From positions 2,102,639-2,166,638 of the forward strand of contig NW_004797278.1 of NCBI RefSeq assembly GCF_000002075.1: 64,000 nt of DNA, in the 5' to 3' direction. This DNA comes from Aplysia californica (Eukaryota; Mollusca; Gastropoda; Aplysiida; Aplysiidae). The notes beneath the pieces were generated by a model. That model worked only from the letters and a program-made list of their open reading frames with translations, did no database searches and was not told where the DNA came from. The translations under genes were made by a program, and so were the position numbers. Position 1 is the stretch's first letter, and every line of letters begins with the position of its first letter. This document shows, in pieces, positions 48,201 to 63,200 of this stretch.

Positions 48201-51200
48201 AAAACATCTACCTACCATAACCACAAAAAAATCAAAAACAAAGTCAGTCTTCATCACAAAACACAACCAAACCACACAAAAAAGCCTCCCCTTCCCCCCT
48301 AGCCTCTGACCTCTGCCAGACCGTCACAATGGACATGCGACTGGATCCACTCCAGGCTGTCAGAGTTCTGCTTCTCCTTCACACACTGGTTGGCCTGGTT
48401 GCACAGCTCCTGAGCCAGGTTCAAGGCCTCCTCCACATTGTTCCTGTCAGCGTGCTCTGTCGGCGTGTTGCTCAGAATCTGCACACAGAGAGAGAGAGAG
48501 AGATAGAAATGAAACTCAACATTAAATTTCACACTCTGTTTCTCTATTGGCAGTGGGATACAGAACATAAAGCAAAGTGTAAACAAATCAGATTCTCTGC
48601 TTCATGTAAGTTGAAGAAATGTCACAAGAAGAAAACTTTTCTTTCTTTCCACTAATTAGCAACAACCTTAAGACATGAGACAGAGCCAGCCCCATCAACA
48701 CTACAGGACAAGTTGAACAAGTCACCAAATGAGGAACTTAGCAGGATGGCCCAGTATGCAACAAATACTGGTCTTCAAGTGTGACGCAATTGAGAAGAAG
48801 ACATATTGTTTGTTTTAGTAAGGTTTTACAGCGCTCACAACTGCATAAGGTCATATGAGCGCCAAGGGGTGGATGTCAACAGGGAAGTCAAAACAGGGAA
48901 TCAGGCTTACTCTGCTCACCTCTCTAGCCTCAACAGCATAAAGTCTGCTTCGACTATCAAGGCACCCCGGAAATAGCAGTTCACAAGAGAGTGACAAACA
49001 TACAAAAGGAAGTGAGGAAAAATGATGATAGTAAGGATGAGGAAAGAAAAAACAGTAGTTCCCCCTATATTTTTTTCTGGCACAGTATGAACATGACATT
49101 GATAAATAAGCCCATTTACAATTCTACCGTGCATAAGAACATGTTGATATCCCCCCTTAGGAAATGGCCCAAAGACAACTTCAGGTCATTCCCAAAGAGG
49201 GGAAGAAGACATACACCAGAGAGATCCTTGACATATGAATAAAGTAAACGTTCAATTTGTGTAATTAGTAAAAGAATCACTCACCTTTTCAATAAGAAGA
49301 GGGTACCTTGTTATTCTTTGCATAGGTTTTAATAAATAGCCACTAAGATGTACTCCCTTGACTTTCGGGTTTTGCATGCACAACTGTGGAGAACAAAAAA
49401 AAGGCAGATAAAAAGACAACACTAAATAGAACAGTCATACATATTCCCATCACATGCAATGGACACCTTGAGAACATTAACTTCATTGCCCTAACATATA
49501 AGTCAAGATCATCTTACAGAGCAATCTCTTATTATCATCAGAAACCATCGCAAACATTTACATCCACACTTCTTGTTAAGCTCATATAATATACTTTTAA
49601 TTACAGTAAACAATCTTAAATCAAGCTTGTTATCAATCTTCATGTGTGATCCAGAAAGCACTCTGCATATATGTAAAGAGATGAGACCTCTAGATTTATT
49701 GACAGTATTGTATACTTAGGGTACACCACATTGCTCAAATGAAAAACCTGAGTATTTGTTCGAAGTAAAAAGCAAACAAAAAACCCCCCCAAAAAACTCA
49801 AGCGGCTAAAACAAAGTTGGTGTGACCCTTTGTTACCTTATGAAACTCTTGAAATGCTGTGCTGTTTTCTGCTGCTCTCTGCAATGCAGCAGCAGCTGAT
49901 AGCTGGCAGCTACAAAATCTCATGTAGGGATTCATATGAGGGAGCTAGGGACAAAACAATTTGAGAAAATACTTTAAATTATGATGACATTAGTATGAAT
50001 GGAAGCATATTTGAGAGTGAGATGGGGTAGGAGAGTAGGGGGCTGAGACAACATGAGAAAACAAAATGTAGGTACATTAGATTTCTTTTTAACATTTCTA
50101 AAATGTAGGCCTACTTTCAAACATTCAATAATTAACTCTGCACATAGAGAACAAAATAAAAATTTCAAGAGCCAAGAGCAAGTGCACTATCCACATAATC
50201 TTTATCAAAATATTAAAAGTCCTTGCTGTGAAGGAGAACATAGCTGTAAAGACAGAGTTATCTTTTGAAATTCAGGTGGAAGAAACATTAACTTGTTTAT
50301 TATATTCCCTAGCAAACAGGTCATATGTGGATGGTACTTTATCCACAGGAATATTATATTACTATTAGAGATGATAAAAACATTTGTTCCATATGAAACT
50401 CACACTTTCACATAAAATATCCCCAATGATGAAGATGACTCCATTCTTCCCACACATCTTTTTCCTGACTCGAAGGGCTCTGCAACATAGAGGAAAGACA
50501 AATTAGCCTCACATTTTAAAAGTAAAAAAAAAAAAGCCAGTACTATAAAATAACCACACTGTAAGAGTGTATATGACCTTTGAGGTAAAATTCTCAAAAA
50601 GACACCCAAGAGCAACAAACTGAAAAACAAAACAGTTGTTACTGTTCAGGTAATTAAATGTAGCTTTTACTCGATTAAAAAATTCTTATGGTTTCAATTT
50701 TGTTTGACATTCATCTAATTGCAACAGATTCCATTATGGCGATTCACACAATAAAAATAAAGAGGACTCCTTTTCCTTCTTCTTTTTCCTGTGTTCTTCA
50801 GCTTGACCTTACAGTAAAAAACAAGAAGCTTTGACTCGTTAACACCTGAAAGTTATGTATGCCAACTATTTATGCCTCTGAAGGAAAAGCGGCCATTTTT
50901 GATAATAAATCAACATTTCTTGCAATTTGAGTGTACAAAGGGCGCTGGGCTTTGGCTGTGAAAAATGGTCCTAGATACATTGCATTGTTTTAAAAGAGTA
51001 CCGGTGGTCGAGTCGTTAGTGAATCGTAATTTACAACACAACAGAAAAACAACAAACAACCCATTAATTGAACTCACTGTAACAGCTTTTTATTACACAC
51101 AATGAGCTCCTCCCAGTTGACAAATATCTGGTTCACTTGTTCCTTTGGCATGACGTTACCACTAATCAATGGCTTCTTAAACACCTGCAGACATAAAAAG

Positions 51201-54200
51201 ACGTTGAGAGATGTTAGGACAACAGTGAAAGTAAAAAGTTCAACTTGAGAACTAAATTTGAAAGACACTGAAATAAAAAGTAAGGACCATGGGAAAGAAA
51301 GAACAAACCACACCAGAGCACCAGCCAGCCAACCACCTACCGGAGAAATACAACAAGTGAACAGAAGCAACAAGTGAAATACAAAAACCCTTTAGAGAAA
51401 AGAAACTTGACCAACATTTTTTGCCAATACTTTCTATTAAATACCCCCACCCCCCCACCCCCCCACCCCCAAACCCGCCCCAAAATTTCAGACCATTGCA
51501 AAAGGTTTTATGTTGTTGGGCTTTTTTGGTAAGTGTTTTAGAACGCTCGCAACAACATGAGGTCATTTGAGTGCATGGGACACATCAAACATTTTCAGTT
51601 TGGTAGAAAATAATTTTGAATTTCGCCCAGATGGCAGCCAAAGCCTACTCATATTGATTTTGGACCATCAAGGGATATTTAAAGGGCTCAACCTGAACAC
51701 GGGACCTTCCAGATTTTTACGCCCTTATCCAAGAAGGCTAGGTGTTAGATCTTACCTACCCTAAGAACAGGGGTGTGGCTGAAAGACAGCAGTAAGAGGG
51801 ATTCAAGGAGTAGCAGAAGAAAGGCTATAGAAAGAGTCAGGAGCCAAGAGGGTGCAAAAAGGGGGAGGGGGGGGGCAGATAGTGGAGACGAAAGCAGGTG
51901 TCAGAGTATGGTTAGAGAGTAGGAAAGGAGGTGAAAGGAGAAAATTTTAGAGAAGAAAATTTTTGGTTGCTGTCAAGTTTTGAACCTGGGACCTATTGAA
52001 TGAGAGGTGAATACCGTAACCTCTAGACCATGAGAGCCCCCCCAAATCAAGTTTATACGACTCCAGATGATTTCTCATATGAAAATGTGACACTTTCTTC
52101 TTTCCTTTACTAGTATACCTCTGCTTCCTCCTCATTGAACGGTGTTGTGAAAAAAGAAAAGCTAAATTATGTTTAGCTTCAGTAAGAGACTTTTGTTACA
52201 AGAGTGTAATTTTTTTTTTTTTCTCCCTTGCCCATTTATATGAGATTGACGCCATCTGATTAGTAGAAAAAAGTGCATATGATTGTGTCCAATAGTGTAT
52301 TACATGCATACTTAGTATATCAATTAACTGTAATAGCGGATAGAGATTCCAGGATTATATATGTAAGTCATTGATCTGAGAGAGGTGATAATTTTAACAT
52401 TAATAGTGGTGATGAGTGATGATGAGGGATTTCGTTTAAGTACTGTTAGCGTTAGTCCTATCTTCCTCTGCTCCAATGAGTCACGAGGGACGTGGGCACC
52501 CTCTATCCCGTTCCCTACTGGAACCATCTTTACGGTCACCATGAAGTTCCGAAATGGTGGGCTCAGTCTCTGCTAAGGTGACATTGTTAGTGTTAGCCTA
52601 TTCTATCGGGCCAAGACAAGTGGAGAGAGGAGCTAAGTGGGAAGACAGTATAGTGGCAGGTATGTTGGGGGTATTTGTAAGCGGGTTGTAAATAGCAAGT
52701 TGGCAGATTATGATCTTTACAATGGCAGCATTCTACTCCCTGATCCTTTGCCCCTAGTAATCTTTTCGAGTCCGATTGAGCTTGGAGAGATTCTGGCGCA
52801 GGATCCTCGAGCCAAAATCGAGAGGGCACAATTTTACAAGAGTGTAATTAATTAACACAAAAAGAAGGAAGAGAGAGTTCAGAGACTAGGACTATTGATA
52901 TTTGATAGGACATCAGAGCACGTAGGTAAAAAAAAAAGAAAAAAAAAAAAAAAAAAAAAGAACAATTTGTCGCCCACAAGGTACAGGTTCACTCTAGTAT
53001 TAACCGAAGACTGTGGTCAAAGGGCCAAAGTACAAAAGGCATTTCCTTGTGAGGAATCTGGCAGATTAAAAGAAAGGAAATGAAGGCAGTAACCAGGGTA
53101 AAAAAAAAAAATCAGACAGGGGTTGAATATCTGAACAGAAAATCATTTTGGAAACAAAATTTAAGAGTAATGTTAGGGGCAAATCTTTCAATTTCTTTTT
53201 TATTCAGCTTTTAAAATTTGTCAACATACTACTCACTCAGCAGCTTCTCATTGTTAAATCAGACAGTGTTAATGTTACCTAGTTGTTCTTGGGATGTGGT
53301 TTATGGCCTGCATAAAAATAGCTGCATTTTGTCAATCACTAAATAGGACAATAATTACACTGACAACAAGTAGAAGGAGCAGCACTTAACAGCACCCACC
53401 AACCACCAATAATTATGGTTATTGCAGACTTAATTAAAATCTGGGTCCTTGTTACATTGTTACTAATGAAAAACCAGTCTTGAGAAACAGGAGGTGTGAG
53501 AAGAACTTAAAAATCTCTTTGCAGACATTCACCTGCTGCAGATCTGGTAATGACGTAAATTTATAAAGTCGTATCTTTGACATTACCTCCAGGGCAATCA
53601 GCATATCAGAGTTGTAGGACTCCTCGGTGCTGATGAGTTCTTGAATGACACGCTGGCGCTTTCGCTCTAGTTTAGACAGCTCCTCCTGAACGTTGTCATT
53701 CATCCCTGAGAGGTACAGAAGAGGAGAAGACAATCCTATTAGTCGGCCAGTCAATCAGAACACTTTTCAAATCCCTTCCATGCTGTGGATCAAGCCAATA
53801 TCACCTCAACAGGACACCAGGCCTGCTATATTGTCCTGTAACTTTGCAGTTTGATAACAAATCAATTCAATGCATTTATAGACACTTGAGAAAGACATAC
53901 CAGGGAAGGAGATTTGAATCAATGCATCATTCTGTGAATGGCAGCACCACTTTCCAAACTCCCAACACGCACCCTCAATCATATTGCTTTCTTTGTTCCC
54001 CAGACACATCTTTTGTTCGGAAGCCCACTATTAAACCGCCCGTTAGTATAAAGGGAGGCGACAAACTATCACAAAAATGAAAACAACTCCTGGTCTTGGA
54101 GTTCCCAATCCACATTGATTCAAAACTGCTTTCCCAACTTGAGTGTTGTGACATTTTATCAGTTGAGCAAAGAGAGATATCTTCCCAGACTGGAATTTTC

Positions 54201-57200
54201 AAATTTAACGATGATAATGTTGGCCTATAGAGCTGATGATGATCATGACCGCAGAAGTAGATGGTGCTGCAGCTGCATGGCTCCCAGAGGTAGTTGAGGA
54301 AACAGATCCACGATTGCAGATTCCCTGGTTGGAGCAAAGGCAGATTTAAGTGTGTTTTTCTCTCCTTTTCTTCCAAAAATCTGCTGGATTTAGCTGCTCT
54401 TACAATCTTAATACTCTGAACAAGGCTGTTGTTTGCAATTCTTTCAAAGTTATTTTAGTCAGAGGACAAAGACAAGAAAATTGAAAGGCAGATGGACAAA
54501 TTGTATTCCCCGATGCAGAAGAGGGTCTTGCCATCAAATCAATATGATTGAAACAACAACAAAAGTTTTTCATTGGGATGTGAACAGCGACTAGCTAGAC
54601 ACACCTCATCTTGTGCATGTAAAGTTGTGTACTGTGGGATTGCAAGATAACAATATGTTGCCAGTCAATGGATGACAACAAGAACAGAGAAAAACGAACA
54701 ACCATACAGAACAACCACCTACCAACTGCTTTATTTTTTGGTTGTATCTGTCATCTGTACACTAACTAGCAGCTAAGTCCGAAGACTGATGCTGTTCTCT
54801 GGTTCTACAAACTAATGAATGATTTTTAAACAAATTTCCTTTTGCACTATGTTTAAAATGATTCTTTATCTTGTTTAACCCTATCCGTACGTTGTGTTTT
54901 ACTATCGTATCCATACGACGTGGGGAACTCTGTGCCACTTTCCAAAGAGGAAATTTACTCGTTAATCCGATCCGAACGCTTTGCATAGCAGTCTGTCAAA
55001 ATGATTTTTTGAGAAATACTGAAAGTTTCAAAGAGATCTTTGTACTAGAAGTATTCTAAAATGTGAAGAAATGCAACCCCGGGGGTACAAAATGACCCCA
55101 GGGCGTACGGATAGGGTTAAGAAAAACAGCAAAAGTCAAGACTTGCTTCGAGGATTTCATGAATGAAAGGCTTTAAATTGCCCAGTTATCATATTGTTTT
55201 TCTTTATGCTGTGAAAATTTTATGAAGATTGGAAGAATAATGGTGGAGTTATTTTTAAAAAAAGTATATAGAAAAACCACGCTTCGAGAAAATGGACGAT
55301 AAAGAAAAATAAAAGATATACTTTATGAGGAAATGGTGGTGACAAATATGCCCGGTATGGGAAGAAATAAGGCTTAAGGGGGTTCTTTATGCAATGAAAT
55401 AGTAGTAAAAGAGGCTGAAGAAGCAAAAAATGCCTACAACTTAAAGCCCATAGTTTTGAGCTGAATCTGGAGCTTCGGGGTGCCGCTCCCCCCCCCTGAA
55501 AGAAAATAAGGTTTTCAGGATTAAAAGGATGTAGATTCACTGGACAATTTACCACATTTTGACAATTAACCTCTTGTCTAAATGACATTCACATGGCTAC
55601 AGATTTTCACCGGGGAACATTAGGACGCCCAAAAACAAGAACATAACAGATACAGAAAGAGACAATTGAGCAGTAGCGAAATTATTCTCAAGACAAAAAC
55701 ATAAGCCTTATGAGGATGAAGTATACGTATTCAAACAAATGGAAAATTCAAAACAAATGAAACAACACAGTGTCATCTTGCTGAGGCTCTTTAATAATAA
55801 ATTATACAGTAATAATACAACGGTATCTATTAAACATGGGCTACAAAGTAAATGTGCACTTTCTACCACATTTTCAAGCTAACAACATTTACCAAATACT
55901 AGAAATCTTTCACCTGGAAGAAGCTTGTCAGGAGGACTTTATGAATTCCTAATAAATAAGTCTTCCAAACTGTAACACAACTATGCCAATGGCCATTTAG
56001 AGCGGTAAACAAGAAAGAAACTTGAAGTAAAAGAAGGTCTGAACTTCACTAGAATTTTCAAAGAACTCCTTTTCAATGTCACTAGATGATAAGGAAACAA
56101 ACATCATAACATTTAAGGATGCGTGAGCCTCCTCGGTGACAGGTTTATCCTCTGACTCTAAATGGTTACACAAGGAACCAGACTGAGGCTAACAACGCTA
56201 ATGAGCTTGGACAATTAAATCTTACTGTTCAAGGGCAAGAACATCTAATTCTATACAGAATAACTTAGGGTTGGTGTAAACAGCACATGAAAACTGCAAA
56301 AAGTGATCGGTATTGGACGTAAAGCAGGGAAGAGAAGTCAAATACGGGTAGTTTCACTCCATTTCAGATAAATATGTGAATCTATCAAAATAAATAGTAG
56401 TTTGAATTCACAAGAAGTGCAAACTAAATACCCTGAAAATAATATGGCCATAAGCAACACAATCATTAACGATAAAGAATCCCTTATCAGATACCAGAAT
56501 ATGTTGGGTATATTTATAACAATAGTCATTAAAAATCCTTCTCGGTTTACACTCCATGAAAAATAGTTAATAACTTTGGCTATAATACACTTGCAAAAAG
56601 TGAAAACACAGTAATATGACTTTTATAGGTTAGCGTTGCCAGGCTTAAAAAAAAAAAGAGAGAGGAGTGTAAAGCTACATACTGGTAAATAAATTCAGGC
56701 TCCAAATATATCCGTAATAAATGCGCTAACTCTTGGCTGGCAAAGTGATTGCAGATAAATTTACAACACTAGGTGGATATTGCACACAGAGGGAAGGCAG
56801 TAAGCAACAAACTCAGGTTGTAACACAAGGGACAAAGGGATGGACTTGGGAATCAGGAGCAGTACAGGAATAGCAGAGATGACTGACACCAATTTTGCAA
56901 CTTGATTATTTTTCATGAAGACACCAATAAAAAAGAATTGACGGTATGAAATCATGGATGAAACCGTGGAAAACAATTTCATGTAGCCATGAATACAAAC
57001 ACACTTTCTCATTATTACCTCAGAAGCTATAGGTGTGGACATATTTGCTGCTCTGACAAGTTGCACACCAACAAAACAAATGAAATGAATCAAGGCTAAG
57101 ATATTTTCTTGAGTTTAGTCATCTCGAGAAATAGATAGAAATGTATCAAATGTCTTGACCTGAGTTGCGACCAAATGCAACATATTCAAAGAAGGCTAAA

Positions 57201-60200
57201 CTGCTAAAGCACAACATCAGTTCAACAGAGCTACAAGATAAAGATCTGAAACAAGTCCAGCACACACAACACGCACGAGAATTCCTACTTCTACTTGAGG
57301 CTAGAACTTAGGATGGAAGGGAGAAAAAGCACTCCAATCGTTTTTTGAAATTACCTTTGAGAAAACACACGATTCACATATTTTTACAGGTCAGGAATGT
57401 TGGACCATCAAGGTTATATCCATAGGCAAATAACTAGAGAAAGTTAACCAGGCAATGTTGTTGTAGTATTTTGTTGCCAATTGGTTTGGGCGTAATACCC
57501 TACAGCTCTCAGGACTTTATTTATGATGATATATGATGACAACCACAAAAATCATTCCTAGTGCATTTGGAACAATTAACAAAACAAAGACTTTACACAG
57601 GGTTAGTAATCGGTAATGAGCTGGTCACCTTCAGAGATAACCTTTGTCATCTTACAGATATAATGTATAATGGTAGCAAATTATAATGCAGGAAGAGGTT
57701 AGACACAGAATAAGCAGTACAGGAAGAAAAGAATCATGATAGCAGTTAGTAAGGAAAACATTTTCACTTCGAATCTTTTTCTTAATTTGCTGAAGTACTT
57801 GGAGGAGAAAGAGACACTCGGTGCTTCAAAAACACTCACTGAATTTCTATACTACACTCAATATTTCAGATGGACCAAAAACTGCTTATATTTGTATCAA
57901 AATTCTAATAAGTCTTTAAAAAAAAGCTAAATATGACAGCAGACAGCAGGGGCAAAAGGATAAGATACTAGCTCATGAATTGAAAATGGTGTTGACTTAA
58001 TTTTCTACAACCCCTCAGATTAAGTTGTGGAGACTATCACTGATGGATATGAAGAGCTATGATAAAAAAAGAACTGCAATACTGGGAATCAATACCAAAA
58101 ACTTGGGGTTTAAAAAGGGCAGTCAGGGTGAACAAAATAAGGTACCTGCTTTGCTCCTCAGAAAGAAAAAGTTGCAACCTACACACTGCAAACTGATCTG
58201 TCTGATTTCAGGGTTCCAGGGTGAAAAATTAAACAGATGAATTACAAAAAACTTGGTCACCTCTGTGAACTTTGGAGTGAATCTTAAACCGAAATGGATG
58301 CTATGCTCCAAACACACATGAATTTGAGACAATCACCTGCTGTATTAGACTGAATAGCTCTCCTACTTCTATAAACAAACATAAGACGGGGAATGGAGAA
58401 AACTTCCCAATCAGAGCATACTCTCAAATAAACCATTCATCTATCAAACCCAGCAATTTCAGAGAGCGAAAAGAATTTTGGCAAAGCGAATATTATAAAG
58501 GACTGACACCGGTCATTTAAAATGATAAAGAAAGATAGAAACACAAGAAAATCAAAATTCACTTCCGTTTCTTCAACCCCGTCACAAATTGTATTTGCAT
58601 AATTGACATACACCCTTGCTAGCTTTGATTCTATGAGATCAATGTCGCATGTAGTATGGGGGCAAATATTCCTCACTGCAAGAAAGCAGAGAAGGGACCT
58701 CACTGAAACCCATTATAACAATAATGTCTACAAACGCAGGCAAACAGTTTTGATTATGTTTAATTTAAGCATAAAATCTGGCTGGCAACTTCACTGAAAG
58801 CTGAAAATCATGATGTTTCATATAAACTAGTTCAGTAATTCATAGGGAAGAAACCATTGCAGTCACACGAGCAATACATTCCACTCCATGGTGTCTAAAC
58901 AGTCAGATATTGAGCACAAAGTCACATTCTGGAACCTAGATAAAGCCCTGGAAGTATCACTTTATTGACTGAAACGTAAACATAAGCAGTAAAACGATTT
59001 GAACTTCGTGAATTTGACTAGGCACACACATTATTATTCTGGTAATATTGCATACCTTTGACCAAAAATACCTCGATAAAGGTGATTTGTTTTATCCAGG
59101 GCCTGTGTATTTACACAGTCCACACAGATATACAGTGCGGTTTCCTCCCTCTAGTCTAACTTGCATGAATTGAAAAAAAAAGTTTCTTCGTCATTTTAAT
59201 AGCTGATTCAATCTAACTGAAAGCCCTCAATCATCACTATTCATAGCATGGCACATGACATAGTAGATTTTCTCCTTTGAAGTTATACTATTTAATTGAA
59301 AAAATAATTGCCATTTTTTACTCTTTTACTGAGTCTTCATGTACATTTATCTGGTGCGTAAAACATTAAATAAGAACACAAATAAGGAAAAAAATTTCAG
59401 TATTCTAGACTCGTATATAAATCCAATATATGACAATTATTGCAGGAAAATCTTCACTATTCCGCTAGGTCAAAATTATCAGACCAAAATAAGATGGATG
59501 ATCAAACACTGACATAACTCAGAATTACAAAATATTTAGCACCGCTCTATAGACTATGCCAAACATGAATGCCCAAAAGAAACAACAGCAATCTACTGAT
59601 GTTTGCAATATATGATGCACAGCAATTAATTGTCTACAATTTGTAAATTTTCATGAATTCTTTTTCAAATACTGTAGCTCTCTTTCAAACCTTTGGTTCT
59701 AATATTTCTTTGCTTTATAAAGGAAAAGTACAGTTACACATGTAAATGGTATCGTATCTACTTATGAACACTTTGACACCCTATGAGAACACAAATAGTA
59801 GCCCGAAGTTCAAAACATGATCAGAACTTTTCAAGTGCACAGGGCATTTTTCCAAACCCTAAATACACAACAGGTTTGAGACTGAACTTTGTAAACTTCT
59901 GCTGAGGACATCAAGTTAAGCAAAAGTGACACTGCAGCCACAAAATCACAAGCTGGAAATACTGTCTCCCAACTTTGACAACCACATAAATATATCAAAA
60001 TTGGAAAAAACACATCGTAATGAATGCTGCATCTAACACAAATGTTTAAGTAAAAACTGACCTCCCAATCATGTATATGGAGACCTTGTTTACATACTAA
60101 GCTAAACACAGTGATTTCAAACTACATACCATCATTCACAAGAACACTGATAAATTACAGAAGATGCTGATTATTTTTAAGGAGTCTATTGAGGCTCACA

Positions 60201-63200
60201 CTACAAATCTAAAGACAGGAAACATAACAACAGGGCAATGTGGGTATTAGGAATATCACAAGTCTACAGAGTATTAATGATCAGAGCTCTAAAATCAAAG
60301 GCAATCAGCTAAAAAAATACCAAAGAACATTTCTAAGACATTTTACAGTTGAGGCAAACAATGGATGTCGAAGGTTCTTCTGATTTAGCTGGACATAAAT
60401 TCCATTGAGGATGAAAGTACAACAATCGTGTACGTTCAAAGGCTAAAAAATACTGTTACAAAACCTATTTTTCATGCACTTCCAGGGATATTACGCCTGA
60501 GACAGAAATCCAGTTCTAAGAAGAAAAGGACAAAAAACATTTTTTTAAGGAACAGAAAAGTAAGAAAAATGCTTCCTGCAGACTCCACGCAGTGTATTTC
60601 AGCATAAGGGACGGTACAGAAAGTAAAGATGAATACAGCAGGAATGTACAGAAACATAAAAGACAGCAGCAAAAAAGGGAATGAAGAAGACAAAATGCTG
60701 GTCCAAATGGTAAAAACACAAGGACAGTCCTTCTCAATTTTAAAACGAACCTTTCAGTACTCGAGCCTCTACTCGTGGTAGATTTTAGTCGGACTACATC
60801 AAAATAGTCTTCCTCTTTATTCTGATCCCGAAAACATTCATTATTTCAGTCATTCTGAGTTGCCTAAGAACCAGATTTAAAAAAAAAATATTTTGACAAA
60901 GTTTTTTGTCACTAGTGAAGAATGCACAAGGGAAGTCAGTATGTACTTCAGAGATCGGACCATGTAAACCTATTGTCGAGTCCTAAAGATACACTCATAA
61001 AACTCGAAACAGTCGTAAAGACCTTCCATCCTCATAGCAAGAATCAATCATTGGGCAAAAAGTTTCTTTAAATTATCAAAAATTGAAATAACTTAAAGGT
61101 TAACACAATTGGTGAGGGAACTGCTTCAATTCTTCTCTTTTTACAATGGGGATCTTCAAAAAAAAAAGAAAAAAAGAAAGAAACTTCCAACTCATTATCT
61201 TAAATTCATTCTTACTCTTAGCCTTGCTATTCTGGTCAATAGATGAATGAAAACGTGGTACTGTCCTGCTGTCACTGAGTAAAACTGGAGGGACACAATG
61301 GCTTTCAAGTACTGCATACAAAAGCAGACTAAGCACCACTCATTATTTTAAGTACCAGCACATATTAAGACCAGTTCAACAACCTGTAACCAAGTTTTAC
61401 AACTATATGGCATATGGCACAAACTAACGCAAGTCAACCAAGGTTCTTAAAACAACAGAAATGTTAACTGTTTCAAAATTAATCATTTCTGCGAACTATT
61501 TAAGGGGACACTCACAACATAACTCTCATCAACATCTTTGGGTGTTAAGGGCAAAGAAGGAAACAGATGCAACAAACAACAAACAAAACAAAGTGCAGTG
61601 GTCTCCAGCTAATAGCACACAGGATAAAAGCACGATCCACTTTTAAAAAGCGTGGAAACGAAATTCTTGTATATAATTATCATGTATAAGTGTACCTTTC
61701 AAACCTCAAAAACTCTGCCGAAAAGCACAATCGTTTTTCATTAGAGTAAGAAATAGATCAGTCCTAAAATGACTCCTTTCCCATGAGACTGATGGAAGCA
61801 AAGAAAATACCACATGCCCTCTTTCATTTCTTGACATTGCAGCTTAGCCAGGGAGAAAATGGCAAATAGAGAAAAGTAATGAGACAATTGTGCAATAAGG
61901 AAAGCCAGTGACTAGCCATGAGTGGTGGATGAACAGTGTGATAGGGATGTGACATAATCATGATGGCCATTGTCTGTGATCTCTCTGCCCAGAAAAATTC
62001 GCACCTCAGGGCGAGCTGAGCTCAATGATGCAACTCATCACAAGAGATCAGATGTAAGGTGGTTCGCTCTGAAATTCTCTTCATAAACATTTGCATAACA
62101 GCGTGCTTTTCTTGTCATCGAAGTGTGTGCTATTAGCCAGAGACCACTGCACTTAAAATTCGAAGTAGAACTTTCTATAAAACGTCATCCCAATGTCTCC
62201 CCAAGACTATTTTATAATTATTCCTAACAGTTGTGCATAATGATATCATTTTGATTTTCTTATAAACGTACTTCTTAAAGAAAAAAAAGGAAAAAAAAAG
62301 CCATCTCACTTCTCTCACTCCTGTAAATATAACACAACAGACGTAAAAACTTTTGAAAGACTATTTGGCTAAACAAATAACCAATACTACTAAATAAGTT
62401 TGTAGCATAGAAGTGAATCCAGGAAAGCAGTGACGGAGAGAAGACTTGCACAGCAGTACAGCAGTTCAGTGATGGTGTGATTTTGTGCAGTGCGGTGCTC
62501 AGCTGCAAACTTGCTGTCCTGTAGAATAGACAAAGGAGATTCGTTGTTACAGCAAGCTCACAGCATAAACACCGCACGCCTTCTAAAGAACAGAATGAGG
62601 AAGTACAAGTGTAAGACAGTTACTGTGTACTGTGCTCCGTGTTTCTGGCACAAGTTGCATCATTGTCTTCTGAATGACAAACTTGCCAGCTGATGCCCAA
62701 AGCATCATACAAAAATGAATAAATACTTGCACCAGTACTAACCTTACGAGTTATTTCTCGAAATTTTGAAAAACCAATAGCATTCCTGAGGAATACTTCC
62801 TGATAACACACCACCACAGATCTAACAGAAAGAAGACAAGAAAGATGAGAAACATCTAGGCCTTCGCTAAGCTTAACAAGACAGCAATAACAGGTCATGT
62901 ACAGGAAAGCCCGGGATACAATTCAAGTCCATTACAATGTCTCTTTGAAAGGGGAATCATGGCACAAGTAGGAAGACCGTTCCACAGTCCATCAAATGTT
63001 CTAGACAGTATAAGTGCATATGATGCACGTGTAAATTGAAGAAATAATACAAGACATATTGAAATGCCATACAAAGTAGTGCAGGATCTTTTTTTATATG
63101 AAAGAAAGCCTTTCTGAGGTTAGTTCCAAACAACTGGATGTTTGAAGTTGGAGGAAACCGTAACCACGGGAGTGCCTGTACTTTTAAAAAATTACTTGAG

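Noticed and set aside
51957-52036. Possible functional tRNA (Glu/Asp-like) gene
   Set aside because: The A and B boxes are visible, but acceptor and T stems do not pair well and the anticodon loop is not proper; better read as a SINE head.
52593-52829. Frame containing [12 protein letters not shown], considered as a zinc knuckle
   Set aside because: The Cys/His spacing does not fit the CX2CX4HX4C pattern, and no neighbouring domain supports it.
52196-52848. The direct repeats considered as ends of an LTR element
   Set aside because: They are only 15 bp, a poly(A) run lies just inside one copy, and there is no TG...CA terminus; the pattern is a retroposition target duplication. I saw no LTR or virus-like element anywhere in the window.
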